41,040 bases of DNA from positions 2,199,979 through 2,241,018 of the forward strand of contig CP051244.1 in assembly GCA_017795045.1 (NCBI GenBank). Direction: 5' to 3'. Below are positions 19,201 to 23,773 of the stretch, piece by piece. This stretch comes from Allomuricauda sp. (GTDB lineage: Bacteria > Bacteroidota > Bacteroidia > Flavobacteriales > Flavobacteriaceae). A model generated the notes under the pieces. The model ran no database searches. It was not told the origin of the DNA and worked only from the letters and a program-made list of their open reading frames with translations. Made by a program: the position numbers and the translations under genes. Positions within the stretch are counted from its first letter, which is position 1, and each line of letters starts with the position of its first letter.

Positions 19201-19805
19201 ATTTTGTGGAAGGCCAGTGCCCTGTGCATCAAAAAATCATAAAGTGTCGGTCTATACTTTTTGGAGGTATTGCTCTCGGTGAGAATTGCCTTGAACTGAT
19301 CTATGGGTATTTGTTTCAGCTCTTTGGCATGCTGTAATGATTGTTTGTGGAGTTCTCCTATATGGATTACTAGGGTATTGGCATCCCACTTTTCAAAATC
19401 ATCGGTTTCTTCACTATGTAAAGTTTCCGTTCTGTTTCGGATTTTATATTGATTATGGGCGAGATATTGCTCCAAAAAACCTGCATATACGGATGTAAGA
19501 AGTGCATCGGTCGGAAATTTGGAGGTACTGATATAGCCCTGTATTTCTTTGATAACCTGTTGCTGGGCATTTTCCTCAAGCAAAAGCGCGAACTTGGATT
19601 TGTAGATAAAGCTCTTGACAATTTGATCACTATCGTTGGCTCTGTTACTCCTTTTAAGAATCTTATCTACGACTTCAGAGGCACTTTTAAACTTCCCATC
19701 GAGTTCAAGCTGTTCAACTTCCTTCCAAAGATTATCGTATTTAGGTTGTGCTATGGTACATTGGAGACCTATAATTAGGAGTAATAGAAGTAAAGGTTTT
19801 TTCAT
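13224..19805 (-). CDS. Giant alpha-2-macroglobulin-like protein with TonB-plug insertion
   Basis: About 2,193 residues from ATG 19805 (MKKPLLLLLLIIGLQCTIAQ, a signal peptide; the frame extends 18 codons upstream but without signal character). Order: helical N-terminal region, macroglobulin domains including DRSIYRPGQTLYFKG (~590-605), more MG-like domains, then a carboxypeptidase-regulatory-like domain (GIVMDSDGIPLPGVNV, ~1205-1265) and a SusC-type TonB plug (~1275-1385; IIRGMTSLNSKNRPLFVIDG, YGSRGVNGVVIITT), followed by the A2M and thioester-helical part. ECAEQ (~1650) preserves the Cys-x-Glu-Gln thioester, so it can probably trap proteases or other nucleophiles covalently. It should sit in the periplasm or at the outer membrane. 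Plug-containing macroglobulins are known in Bacteroidota but uncommon. The WG-repeat lipoprotein follows in the operon. Confidence 0.88.
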   Translation of the reverse strand: MKKPLLLLLLIIGLQCTIAQPKYDNLWKEVEQLELDGKFKSASEVVDKILKRSNRANDSDQIVKSFIYKSKFALLLEENAQQQVIKEIQGYISTSKFPTDALLTSVYAGFLEQYLAHNQYKIRNRTETLHSEETDDFEKWDANTLVIHIGELHKQSLQHAKELKQIPIDQFKAILTESNTSKKYRPTLYDFLMHRALAFHKIDRWYVNRPEERFFLNDPVIFECTEEFVKEPFKTVDSIFSNQRALKLFQALEAFHKSNDTIAYVDVVIQRLKFSRDNSPLENRDRLYLNGLQRLYEKYPDHRVSGIIAYEIAESLFNATNSNNAKNDPLLAEQRIRTYNLCKEVIDKYPNSDGGLLCKILKTKIEKQELDIEMEKNIIPNKPFLGKVTFKNVDSLYISIYPIPNEYFTDTYSYKRDSLALNVIKNTKHIANRFYSLQKNKDFYSHDIEIDFPELPMGSHLIIASKVENPIALNEIYAYEKVQATNLVLLSTMAEKSLDFKLLDRSNGHPIPGAKLTLTDDEDYVKIGETDSHGFFSVKRPKKDFYDLKVVAIKEHDTIVNYDQRLYSKSNYSNNEDERLAKMSLFLDRSIYRPGQTLYFKGILTEQKKGKTNVVPNTWVTLFIYDANNEEIKEIRLKTNDFGSVHGQYEIPRNVLTGEFSIEMDEDYGTDDEDEDPYWYKIDDFEMAEVYFSVEEYKRPRFEVNFEEVKETLLVGDSVVVKGNANALLGTAIKNAKVQYTVKRNMTSLRGSLYYQGEAQIIAQGEVVTNGKGSFEIPFVSIPDSTISKTHRPIYSYDITADVTDINGETRSAETTVRVGYHNLQANLKMASTLNKEESNSISVTAQNLNSQPIPAQLEIEIFKLKEPDHVFRKKPWGLPEGQIMEKERYRQIFPHEPYDSLDLKEHWPEEEMVLKKQIETNGEENIVLGDMKGWQAGSYTITLTAVDQLKDTVTIEQGFDVYGNNEAFVSKSQLFDYKLVNSTYKRDGFVHLQISTAAENLKFFLEGYCNEKKVYSNEIDIKKGTSYIKVPVEKGYKDKLEFNLYFVKFNSLYSKQFAVNFPEVTKGLTIETISFRNKLVPDAKEIWSFKITNSDNKGANAEVLASMYDTSLDQFKQHDWDSRLGYEYYHSAYAPRIDDSYSFTTTNFRKFHYTPRLNALTFLKNYHQLNWFGLDFGSTQYDNDRYLQKLKLKTYQPPKAEGNISGIVMDSDGIPLPGVNVIVNGTTSGTQTDFDGFYSIEAPMGSELVFSYIGFKNELVPITQSNSVNIALEEDSQALDEVVITALGVQRKKDLTGAVYINAYSISADIENKLAGKVAGVQITEAAGSTGAGTQVIIRGMTSLNSKNRPLFVIDGVPVEFGSDGLNEVTILPSDIEDITVLKGDSATTIYGSRGVNGVVIITTKKGLENALQVEARTNLKETAFFLPNLTTDSNGSININFDSPQALTKWRFMMLAHTKDLEIGKLEKTAITQKDLSLVPNYPRFLREKDTLVFSSKISNLTSDPQSGVAILQLFDAETMKPLDQNVFGNDQTQNFNISPNSDSNVSWKLHIPENTNAVQVKVLAKSGTKSDGESMVIPILSNRILITESKPIWVLPNSTKEVVLESLKTQSSTSLQHHRFTLEYTSNPAWTAIKSLPYLMEFPYECAEQTFSRFYANAIAEHIVNSNPQIAEVFQSWADTGQEKSTLEKNEELQSILIAETPWARDAKNESENKARLGRLFEKNALIDHQTQAMNKLKELQLASGGFPWFAGGRESNFITRHIVAGFGHLKKMNVTSENSSHTKELMERALQYLDMEFVKNYKQRLKEAVDSTKIALTNADIHYLYARSFYLESHPVTGELKTIQEKYVALCEEKWLTKPLYEKGLTALIMNRYGKKDIAKKILEALDEQAVHSEENGMYWKANKSGWYWFQAPIETQALLIEAFTEIGATNETIDGLKLWLLKNKRTHQWDTTKATTEAIYALLIQGNNWLSVADNTSILIGDQKIQTKKMDQTEKEAGTGYMKLVWSEEEISPEMAEIKIQNKSKVSGFGGIYWQYFENLDKIVDAEDGPLMIGKNIFLTEKTTDGEKLRPIGPELKLNLGDLITVRLEITSTEELEFVHLKDLRASGLEPIDVLSEYKWQDGLGYYQSTKDVATHFFFDRLPKGTYILEYQLRVNNSGNFGTGIATLQSMYAPEFSGHSKGERLKVE

Positions 19806-19890
19806 GGTGGTCAATTTTCCTGAAAGAACTAAAGTTACACCCTTAAATTCAAGTGCCAATGAGTAAAGTATCCATATGGGTTAGGGAAAA

Positions 19891-19920
19891 GAAAAATGCG
19901 CCAACTCTCTCTGGCGCATT
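19891..19920 (-). terminator. Rho-independent terminator after slipin
   Basis: AATGCGCCA / TGGCGCATT (9 bp) around an 8-base loop, followed on the minus strand by a T-rich run (the plus strand shows GAAAAGAAAA before it). It lies 6 bp after the slipin stop. Confidence 0.8.
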
Positions 19921-19925
19921 CCAAT

Positions 19926-21026
19926 CTACTTATTGACAGAGAAGATCTCTTTCAATTGTTTTACCATACCCCCGTTACCAGAGACAGTGATCTCACCGAT
20001 TTTTTCGGCGATCTTTTCAACGTATTCCATCTCCTTTAACTTGAAGAGCATTTCGTTTTCTTCCATCAGCTTTGCTGTGTTCAGCAAGCTTCGGGTAGAA
20101 GCGGTCTCTTCACGTCGGGTAATGATGTTCGCTTGGGCTTTCTTCTGTGCCACCAAAACCTGGTTCATGATATCTTTCATTTCCCCGGTAAGGATCACGT
20201 CACGGATACCACAGTTCAAAACGGTCACCCCTAATTTGGTGGCCTCGGTTTTGATGTCGTCAAACACCGCTTCCGCAATGCTCTCCTTGCGTTCCAAAAG
20301 CTCATCCAAGCTGTATCCACCCACATAGGTACGCAATACAAGTTGCATGGCGATATAAAGCTGCTTTTCATAGTCCTTGTTTTCCAAGAGCGCCTTTTCG
20401 ATATCGGTTACCTTATACTGTGTATAAAAGTTGATACGAACGGCCGCCTTGTCCTTGGTCAACAATTCCTGTCCGGCAATCTCCAATTGCAATTGGCGCA
20501 TATCCGCCTTTGCAATTTTGATGGTGGTGTCGTTCTTCCAGAAGCGATAGGTACCACCTGAAAGTGTTTTGGCATACACATCGTCAACCAGCATAATGGC
20601 CTTTTCATACGCTGCCACTTCGAACAAACGGATGTATTGGCTCAATTCAGGTCGACTTAACCAAGAGGTATCGATTTCCTCAGTGATTTCAATCTTGCTG
20701 CGGTCCACGGTGATGAACCTGTAGTCCAACAGATTTTTCCAGAAGAAATACCTACCTACGGTAAGCACCTGCTTGAAATTTCCGTTCTCAACAACCACGG
20801 CCAATTCGTTGTCCTTGACCTCGACCACATGTAGCATTGCCTCCAATCGTTCATCCTCAAGCAAGATCTCCGCTGCTATTGGGGCTGCAAAAGGTCTTGT
20901 AAGGTCATATTGGACCAATTGTTCATTAAACCCTAACCAATAGGTTCCATGGTCGATCACTCTTTTGTAATCTCCCTTTTTAAAAACTAAACCTACTTTT
21001 CCCGCATTGATTCTTACTCGTTTCAT
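19926..21026 (-). CDS. Slipin (SPFH/Band-7 membrane-scaffold protein)
   Basis: A 366-residue protein. The first ~125 residues form a small beta-rich domain (MKRVRINAGKVGLVFKKGDYKRVIDHGTYWLG), and the SPFH/Band-7 domain covers ~130-290 (AVRINFYTQYKVTDIEKAL, LRTYVGGYSLDELLERKESIAEAVFDDIKTEATKLGVTVLNCGIRDVIL), then a helical C-terminal part (MKDIMNQVLVAQKKAQANIITRREETASTRSLLNTAKLMEENEMLFKLKE). No N-terminal hydrophobic hairpin is evident, so membrane contact may be peripheral. Slipins recur beside RtcB and Ro60/Y-RNA genes in many bacteria. Here it lies at the downstream end of the tRNA array, with the same orientation as RtcB, so it probably belongs to the RNA-repair locus. Confidence 0.85.
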   Translation of the reverse strand: MKRVRINAGKVGLVFKKGDYKRVIDHGTYWLGFNEQLVQYDLTRPFAAPIAAEILLEDERLEAMLHVVEVKDNELAVVVENGNFKQVLTVGRYFFWKNLLDYRFITVDRSKIEITEEIDTSWLSRPELSQYIRLFEVAAYEKAIMLVDDVYAKTLSGGTYRFWKNDTTIKIAKADMRQLQLEIAGQELLTKDKAAVRINFYTQYKVTDIEKALLENKDYEKQLYIAMQLVLRTYVGGYSLDELLERKESIAEAVFDDIKTEATKLGVTVLNCGIRDVILTGEMKDIMNQVLVAQKKAQANIITRREETASTRSLLNTAKLMEENEMLFKLKEMEYVEKIAEKIGEITVSGNGGMVKQLKEIFSVNK

Positions 21027-21460
21027 TTTTTTACATTTTTAATTAAACAATCATTGGACACAAGGCCTGTTGTGGCCTTGCTAGCTTGGGATATCCGCTA
21101 CGGGTACCGCATTTATCCCAAGGGTATTTTTAGTTGATTCATTTCGTATTAAAAAACAGTGGATACAAATCATCCGTCCACTACGGAAACCCGACCATTG
21201 CCAAGTTCCAAGACCAGTTTTGAGCAGTGGGCCAAATTGGGATTCAAGTTGCTGGGCAACTGGTGTATCCAAATGGGCTGACCACAAAAAAGTGAACCCT
21301 TTACTAGACAATGCATTCCGATTTCAAGGTACTTTCCAGATTGTCGTAGGTCCAAAAGAACATCCAACAGATCTGCATTCACTGTTTTTTGTCAATTTTA
21401 CAGCGTGACAGGCTGGAGACCAGTTTTACAAGATGGTCGGCTTTGGTATGGTTTTTCAGG
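21027..21460 (-). other. Hairpin-rich leader between RNA array and slipin
   Basis: This ~430-bp gap holds no convincing gene. On the minus strand I see CAAGGCC-TGTTGT-GGCCTTG (21061-21080), GGGATA...TATCCC (21088-21119), AGTGGA...TCCACT followed by GTTTTTT (about 21155-21185, a candidate terminator), and GACCA...TGGTC (about 21415-21445). It probably contains the end of the array transcript and the promoter and leader of slipin. Short frames here are shadows of the structured sequence. Confidence 0.4.
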
Positions 21461-21463
21461 CCA

Positions 21464-21509
21464 TAATCCTACGTTAAAAGCGTAGTGCTCTACCAACTGA
21501 GCTATCTCC
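21464..21509 (-). tRNA. tRNA-Lys(TTT)-like, 5' part only
   Basis: GGAGATAGCTCAGTTGGTAG followed by a perfect anticodon arm CTACG-CTTTTAA-CGTAG (anticodon TTT). The D arm and anticodon arm are intact, but no T arm with TTCRA and no matching 3' acceptor strand follow; two unrelated hairpins do. It is a tRNA 5' part grafted onto other sequence, not a functional lysine tRNA. Confidence 0.65.
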
Positions 21510-21513
21510 TGGG

Positions 21514-21575
21514 AGGGAGAGCGGGAGTCGAACCCGCGACATCCACGTCTGTTGTTCTGACCCCTGAACTATCCC
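21514..21575 (-). tRNA. Shrunken tRNA-like RNA, about 62 nt, His-like loop
   Basis: D arm GTTC-AGGGGTCA-GAAC and T arm GCGGG-TTCGACT-CCCGC are intact, with an imperfect acceptor stem (GGGATAG with TCTCCC). The anticodon arm is reduced to about 3 bp (ACA...TGT) around a loop holding CGTGG, so a GTG anticodon (His) is only a suggestion. The length is about 10 nt below normal. I consider it a degenerate or specialised tRNA-like RNA. Confidence 0.55.
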
Positions 21576-21579
21576 AAAT

Positions 21580-21787
21580 AATTGGGAGTGGGATTCGAAC
21601 CCACGTCCTACAGATGTTGCGATTGTTTTTTGGCTAACAATCCAAACCTCCAAGTCAAGTTGCACATGAAAGCATGATACCTCTCGGCAACGTTCCATAC
21701 AATGGTGCCCTACAGAAACACCCAACAAGACCCGCTTGATATCATGATCCCATCAAAACGGGAATCTGTTTTCAAATACTCCCAATT
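21580..21787 (-). ncRNA. ~207-nt tRNA-like RNA with a large insertion
   Basis: The 3' part is a normal T arm (GTGGG-TTCGAAT-CCCAC, 21588-21604) followed by TCCCAAT. About 180 nt upstream on the same strand is ATTGGGA, so a perfect 7-bp acceptor-like stem (extendable to 9 bp) closes the molecule. Inside it, ACAGAT and ATCTGT form a 6-bp second helix where an anticodon stem would be, with ~150 nt of structured insert (for example GATTGTT-N8-AACAATC) instead of an anticodon loop. The plan recalls tmRNA or Y-RNA-type tRNA mimics. No tag-peptide frame is evident, so function is unknown. Confidence 0.5.
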
Positions 21788-21837
21788 CTCTTTGAAGGGG
21801 TAGTTCTGGCAAACCAATTTTTTTGGTTTGAAAATAT

Positions 21838-21868
21838 TTTAAAAAGCGCACTGGGAATACCCACGCTT
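21838..21868 (-). terminator. Terminator-like hairpin inside the RNA array
   Basis: On the minus strand AAGCG-TGGG-TATT-CCCA-GTG-CGCTT followed by TTT and an A/T tail. It would end a transcript coming from the 22.5-kb side and separate it from the 207-nt tRNA-like RNA. Confidence 0.55.
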
Positions 21869-21869
21869 A

Positions 21870-22560
21870 TGGACAGACTTTCATAGGATTATGGCCGGGG
21901 CTTTCCCTATTTTTCCACGTTTTTTCCGTTGCTTTGGAAATCACGTACCTGTCCGATGCCAGAAACCGTTGTAGCTGTTCGGCAACTTAGACCTGGCTTG
22001 CATAGTGGTTTATGGCCACGCTTTGCAATTACAGGGGTTGGCTCCCCCACCATTAATAGGTGTCCCCTCCCGGGGCGACCTATTGGAATGTTCACCGCAT
22101 GATAGAGGTTTGCGGCCTCCATCATCCCATATGTTGCAATGGGTTTAGGCAACTACTAGCTGCTACAACGCCCGAAGTCTTTTGCTTTTCTGATGCTCCC
22201 AAATGAGCTAAGAGTAGAATGGTTTTCTCTCGGGAATCGAACCCAAACAAAACGTTGACCTAGAAGAAGGGCTTCGGAAATGGCTCCGTAGATTTTGGCC
22301 TACAAAATACCAACCTTCTTCTTGCAAGCCTCCCAGCTTACGGCAGTTTAAGTAGCCGAACAGTTTACCTGTCGGGTTACTTTTATGCTGCAACCAGCAC
22401 CGCCGAATTGGATGATTCAAACGTTACCGATTACTACAACTTTTCCTATTGGTGTCTCCACCTCAAGCCTATATTCAGTCGGCTATATTTTGCTAAGACC
22501 TCTCAGCGGTCGCCCCTGAGGTTTCGTCAAAATATGTTTGTTGCTTGCTTACCTGTACTA
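21870..22560 (-). ncRNA. Highly structured ~0.7-kb segment with tRNA relics, unresolved
   Basis: No recognised protein. On the minus strand: strong hairpins at about 22500-22525 (CTCAG-N9-CTGAG), GGTG-GAGA-CACC (near 22455), AGTAACCCGACAG-GTAAA-CTGTTCGG (about 22348-22380), a 9-bp outer stem AGAAGAAGG...CCTTCTTCT (22261-22322), a T arm TTGGG-TTCGATT-CCCGA (about 22230-22247) with no matching 5' acceptor, and a D arm AGCTC-ATTTGG-GAGC (about 22198-22212). An 81-codon minus frame at 21907-22152 is open but gives no recognised protein. A weak -7 box (ATATTTTG, 22528-22535) could start it. I think it is one or more structured RNAs, perhaps tRNA-derived. Confidence 0.35.
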
Positions 22561-22569
22561 TTTTCTCTG

Positions 22570-22602
22570 AAAAAAGTCTCCACATGCATGGTCTGCACAT
22601 GG
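22570..22602 (-). terminator. Terminator of the ~185-nt RNA
   Basis: Minus strand CCATGTGCA-GACCA-TGCATGTGG, 9 bp including two G-U pairs, then GAGACTTTTTT. The G-U pairs show that pairing is kept at RNA level only. Confidence 0.75.
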
Positions 22603-22755
22603 ATTTATCCTTGTTGCCAAGTTTATCTAAGGACGATAAGCCGCCCCATCATTTACATGATGATTTCATTCAAGGAAGCTCGATTATAGAGCTTCTTATT
22701 TCAATGAACTTCTTTGTACCTAAGAATCATTAACAATGATGCTTATTTCAAGTAC
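22570..22755 (-). ncRNA. ~185-nt RNA with hairpin string, under operator control
   Basis: It begins just after a -7-like box (CAACTTTG, minus strand, 22760-22767) placed 8 bp from operator copy 3, and ends in a good terminator (see 22570-22602). In between are three short hairpins: ATCATT-GTT-AATGAT (22726-22740), AAGCTC-7nt-GAGCTT (22676-22694) and CATCAT-GTAA-ATGATG (22647-22662). The first two are preceded by a repeated TTGAAATAAG (plus-strand copies at 22742-22751 and 22695-22704). The 7-base loops look like anticodon loops on isolated stems. No protein frame fits. Confidence 0.5.
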
Positions 22756-22759
22756 ATGA

Positions 22760-22767
22760 CAAAGTTG
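22760..22767 (-). promoter_or_regulatory. -7-like box of the array RNA promoter
   Basis: CAACTTTG on the minus strand, 7 of 8 matches to TAnnTTTG when the fixed positions are counted loosely, 8 bp after operator copy 3. The same operator-to-box spacing (8-9 bp) is seen at the two other operator copies. Confidence 0.5.
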
Positions 22768-22775
22768 TATCTGTA

Positions 22776-22796
22776 CTACGCAATGTTCATGCGTAG
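22776..22796 (-). promoter_or_regulatory. WYL operator copy 3 (in the RNA array)
   Basis: Minus strand CTACGCA-N7-TGCGTAG, a perfect 7-7-7 palindrome. It shares half-sites and spacing with copies 1 and 2 near rtcB and wyl, over 4.5 kb away. It follows the tRNA-Arg-like gene and precedes the ~185-nt RNA. Confidence 0.7.
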
Positions 22797-22807
22797 TTGT
22801 CCCATTA

Positions 22808-22880
22808 TAGGATTTCTAAGACTTGAACTCGCATCTCTAGGTTCGTAGCCTAGCGTTCTATCCATTTGAACTATATTCCT
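22808..22880 (-). tRNA. tRNA-Arg(ACG)-like, degenerate
   Basis: Perfect anticodon arm CTAGG-CTACGAA-CCTAG (anticodon ACG) and a recognisable D arm, but the T stem (GCGAG...CTTAG) has two mismatches and the acceptor stem (AGGAATA with AAATCCT) has two mismatches. The trailer reads TAA instead of CCA. The anticodon arm is the best preserved part, which is odd for simple decay. Confidence 0.7.
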
Positions 22881-22884
22881 ATTG

Positions 22885-22957
22885 TGGAACAGACAGGACT
22901 CGAACCTGTATCCACGGATCTTCAATCCGTTGCATTGACCAGCTTTGCTACTGTTCC
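22885..22957 (-). tRNA. tRNA-Phe(GAA)
   Basis: Acceptor GGAACAG/CTGTTCC, anticodon arm ACGGA-TTGAAGA-TCCGT (anticodon GAA), T arm ACAGG-TTCGAGT-CCTGT. Discriminator A followed by CAA, not CCA. Spacing to its neighbours is 3-4 nt. Confidence 0.88.
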
Positions 22958-22960
22958 TTG

Positions 22961-23032
22961 AAGACCTGAAAGGAATCGAACCTTTTCGGCAAGAGTCAAA
23001 TTCTTGCATGCTAGCCGTTACATCACAGGTCT
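22961..23032 (-). tRNA. tRNA-Gln(TTG)
   Basis: Acceptor AGACCTG/CAGGTCT, anticodon arm CAAGA-ATTTGAC-TCTTG (anticodon TTG), T arm AAAGG-TTCGATT-CCTTT. The discriminator is T, followed by CAA. First pair A-U. Confidence 0.82.
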
Positions 23033-23034
23033 TG

Positions 23035-23108
23035 TACTCCACCCAAGATTCGAACTTGGACTTTAAGGATTTTAAGTCCTTTGCCTCTACCGTTTGGGCT
23101 AGTGGAGC
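23035..23108 (-). tRNA. tRNA-Leu(TAA)-like without long variable arm
   Basis: Acceptor GCTCCAC/GTGGAGT, anticodon arm AAGGA-CTTAAAA-TCCTT (anticodon TAA), T arm CCAAG-TTCGAAT-CTTGG. The variable loop is only 5 nt (AAAGT), whereas bacterial Leu tRNAs are class II with a long variable arm. Discriminator A, then CAA. Charging by LeuRS is doubtful. Confidence 0.78.
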
Positions 23109-23112
23109 CTTG

Positions 23113-23186
23113 TACAGGGAGAGAGATTTGAACTCTCAATCTCCTGATCCTAAATCAGGCGCGTTTACCATTTTCGCCATCCCTGC
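23113..23186 (-). tRNA. tRNA-Leu(TAG)-like without long variable arm
   Basis: D region TGGCGAAAATGGTAAACGC is Leu-like, anticodon arm CCTGA-TTTAGGA-TCAGG (anticodon TAG), T arm GAGAG-TTCAAAT-CTCTC, acceptor GCAGGGA/TCCCTGT. The variable loop is 5 nt (AGATT), again lacking the class II arm. Discriminator A, then CAA. Confidence 0.78.
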
Positions 23187-23192
23187 ATATTG

Positions 23193-23265
23193 TTGAGGCA
23201 TTGGGGCTTGAACCCAAGACTCCCGTGTTAAAAGCACGGTACTCTACCAACTGAGTTATACCTCA
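23193..23265 (-). tRNA. tRNA-Lys(TTT)
   Basis: Acceptor TGAGGTA/TGCCTCA, anticodon arm CCGTG-CTTTTAA-CACGG (anticodon TTT), T arm TTGGG-TTCAAGC-CCCAA. Discriminator A, then CAA. It starts with an uncommon U-A pair. Confidence 0.85.
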
Positions 23266-23270
23266 TTTTG

Positions 23271-23342
23271 TACTCCATAAGGGGATCGAACCCTTGTCTT
23301 CCGGTAGAAAGCCGGATGCACTGGCCACTATGCTAATGGAGC
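23271..23342 (-). tRNA. tRNA-Glu(TTC)
   Basis: Acceptor GCTCCAT/ATGGAGT (first pair G-U), anticodon arm TCCGG-CTTTCTA-CCGGA (anticodon TTC), T arm AAGGG-TTCGATC-CCCTT. Discriminator A, then CAA. Confidence 0.85.
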
Positions 23343-23356
23343 ATTTGTCTTTAGTG

Positions 23357-23429
23357 AGACAAGGATGAGATTCGAACTCATAAATGATGGATTTGCAATC
23401 CATTGCCTTGACCATTCAGCCACCTTGTC
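23357..23429 (-). tRNA. tRNA-Cys(GCA)
   Basis: Acceptor GACAAGG/CCTTGTC, anticodon arm ATGGA-TTGCAAA-TCCAT (anticodon GCA), T arm ATGAG-TTCGAAT-CTCAT, discriminator T as expected for Cys. Trailer CAC. Confidence 0.88.
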
Positions 23430-23436
23430 ATTTTGC

Positions 23437-23522
23437 TGAGGGCAAAGGAATTGAACCTTCACTACCGTATTGATAGACTCGCTTAGCAGGCGAGCGCAAC
23501 GAACCAATATTTGCCTACCCTC
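23437..23522 (-). tRNA. tRNA-Ser(GCT)
   Basis: An 86-nt class II tRNA: acceptor GAGGGTA/TGCCCTC, anticodon arm CTCGC-CTGCTAA-GCGAG (anticodon GCT), long variable arm, T arm GAAGG-TTCAATT-CCTTT. Trailer GCA. It shows that a long variable arm is kept where Ser needs it, unlike the two Leu-type genes. Confidence 0.85.
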
Positions 23523-23526
23523 CTTG

Positions 23527-23599
23527 CAGTACCGATGGGAATCGAACCCATTGCTTCCCAAGAGACAGTTGGGCACTCTAGCCAGTGAGTTACGGTACT
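23527..23599 (-). tRNA. tRNA-Asp(GTC)
   Basis: Acceptor AGTACCG/CGGTACT (first pair A-U), anticodon arm CCCAA-CTGTCTC-TTGGG (anticodon GTC), T arm ATGGG-TTCGATT-CCCAT, discriminator G, then CAA. Confidence 0.85.
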
Positions 23600-23677
23600 T
23601 TGATACATCTGTATGCACTTGATTTCCAACCCCAAGTTTTCAGGGACATGGATAACCCATGTGCTTTGGACCTATGG

Positions 23678-23760
23678 TGGGAGTGGTAGGAATCGAACCT
23701 ACTCAGTCAAAGACAACGGATTTACAGTCCGCCCCGACTCTCCAACTTCGGCGCACTCCC
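23678..23760 (-). tRNA. tRNA-Tyr(GTA), with encoded CCA
   Basis: An 83-nt class II tRNA: acceptor GGGAGTG/CACTCCC, anticodon arm GCGGA-CTGTAAA-TCCGT (anticodon GTA), variable arm, T arm GTAGG-TTCGATT-CCTAC, discriminator A followed by CCA. It is first in the array and starts 13 nt after the TPR gene stop. It is the most normal member. Confidence 0.9.
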
Positions 23761-23773
23761 ATACAACCGCCCC

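Noticed and set aside
21474..23196. Many short frames across the tRNA array on both strands (for example 22408-22689 +, 22776-23042 -)
   Set aside because: They cross tRNA genes and terminators and have no protein character.
22808..23760. Treating the tRNA array as a normal housekeeping tRNA cluster
   Set aside because: Not excluded fully, but Leu tRNAs without a variable arm, CAA trailers, decayed and chimeric members and the shared WYL operator do not fit a normal cluster.
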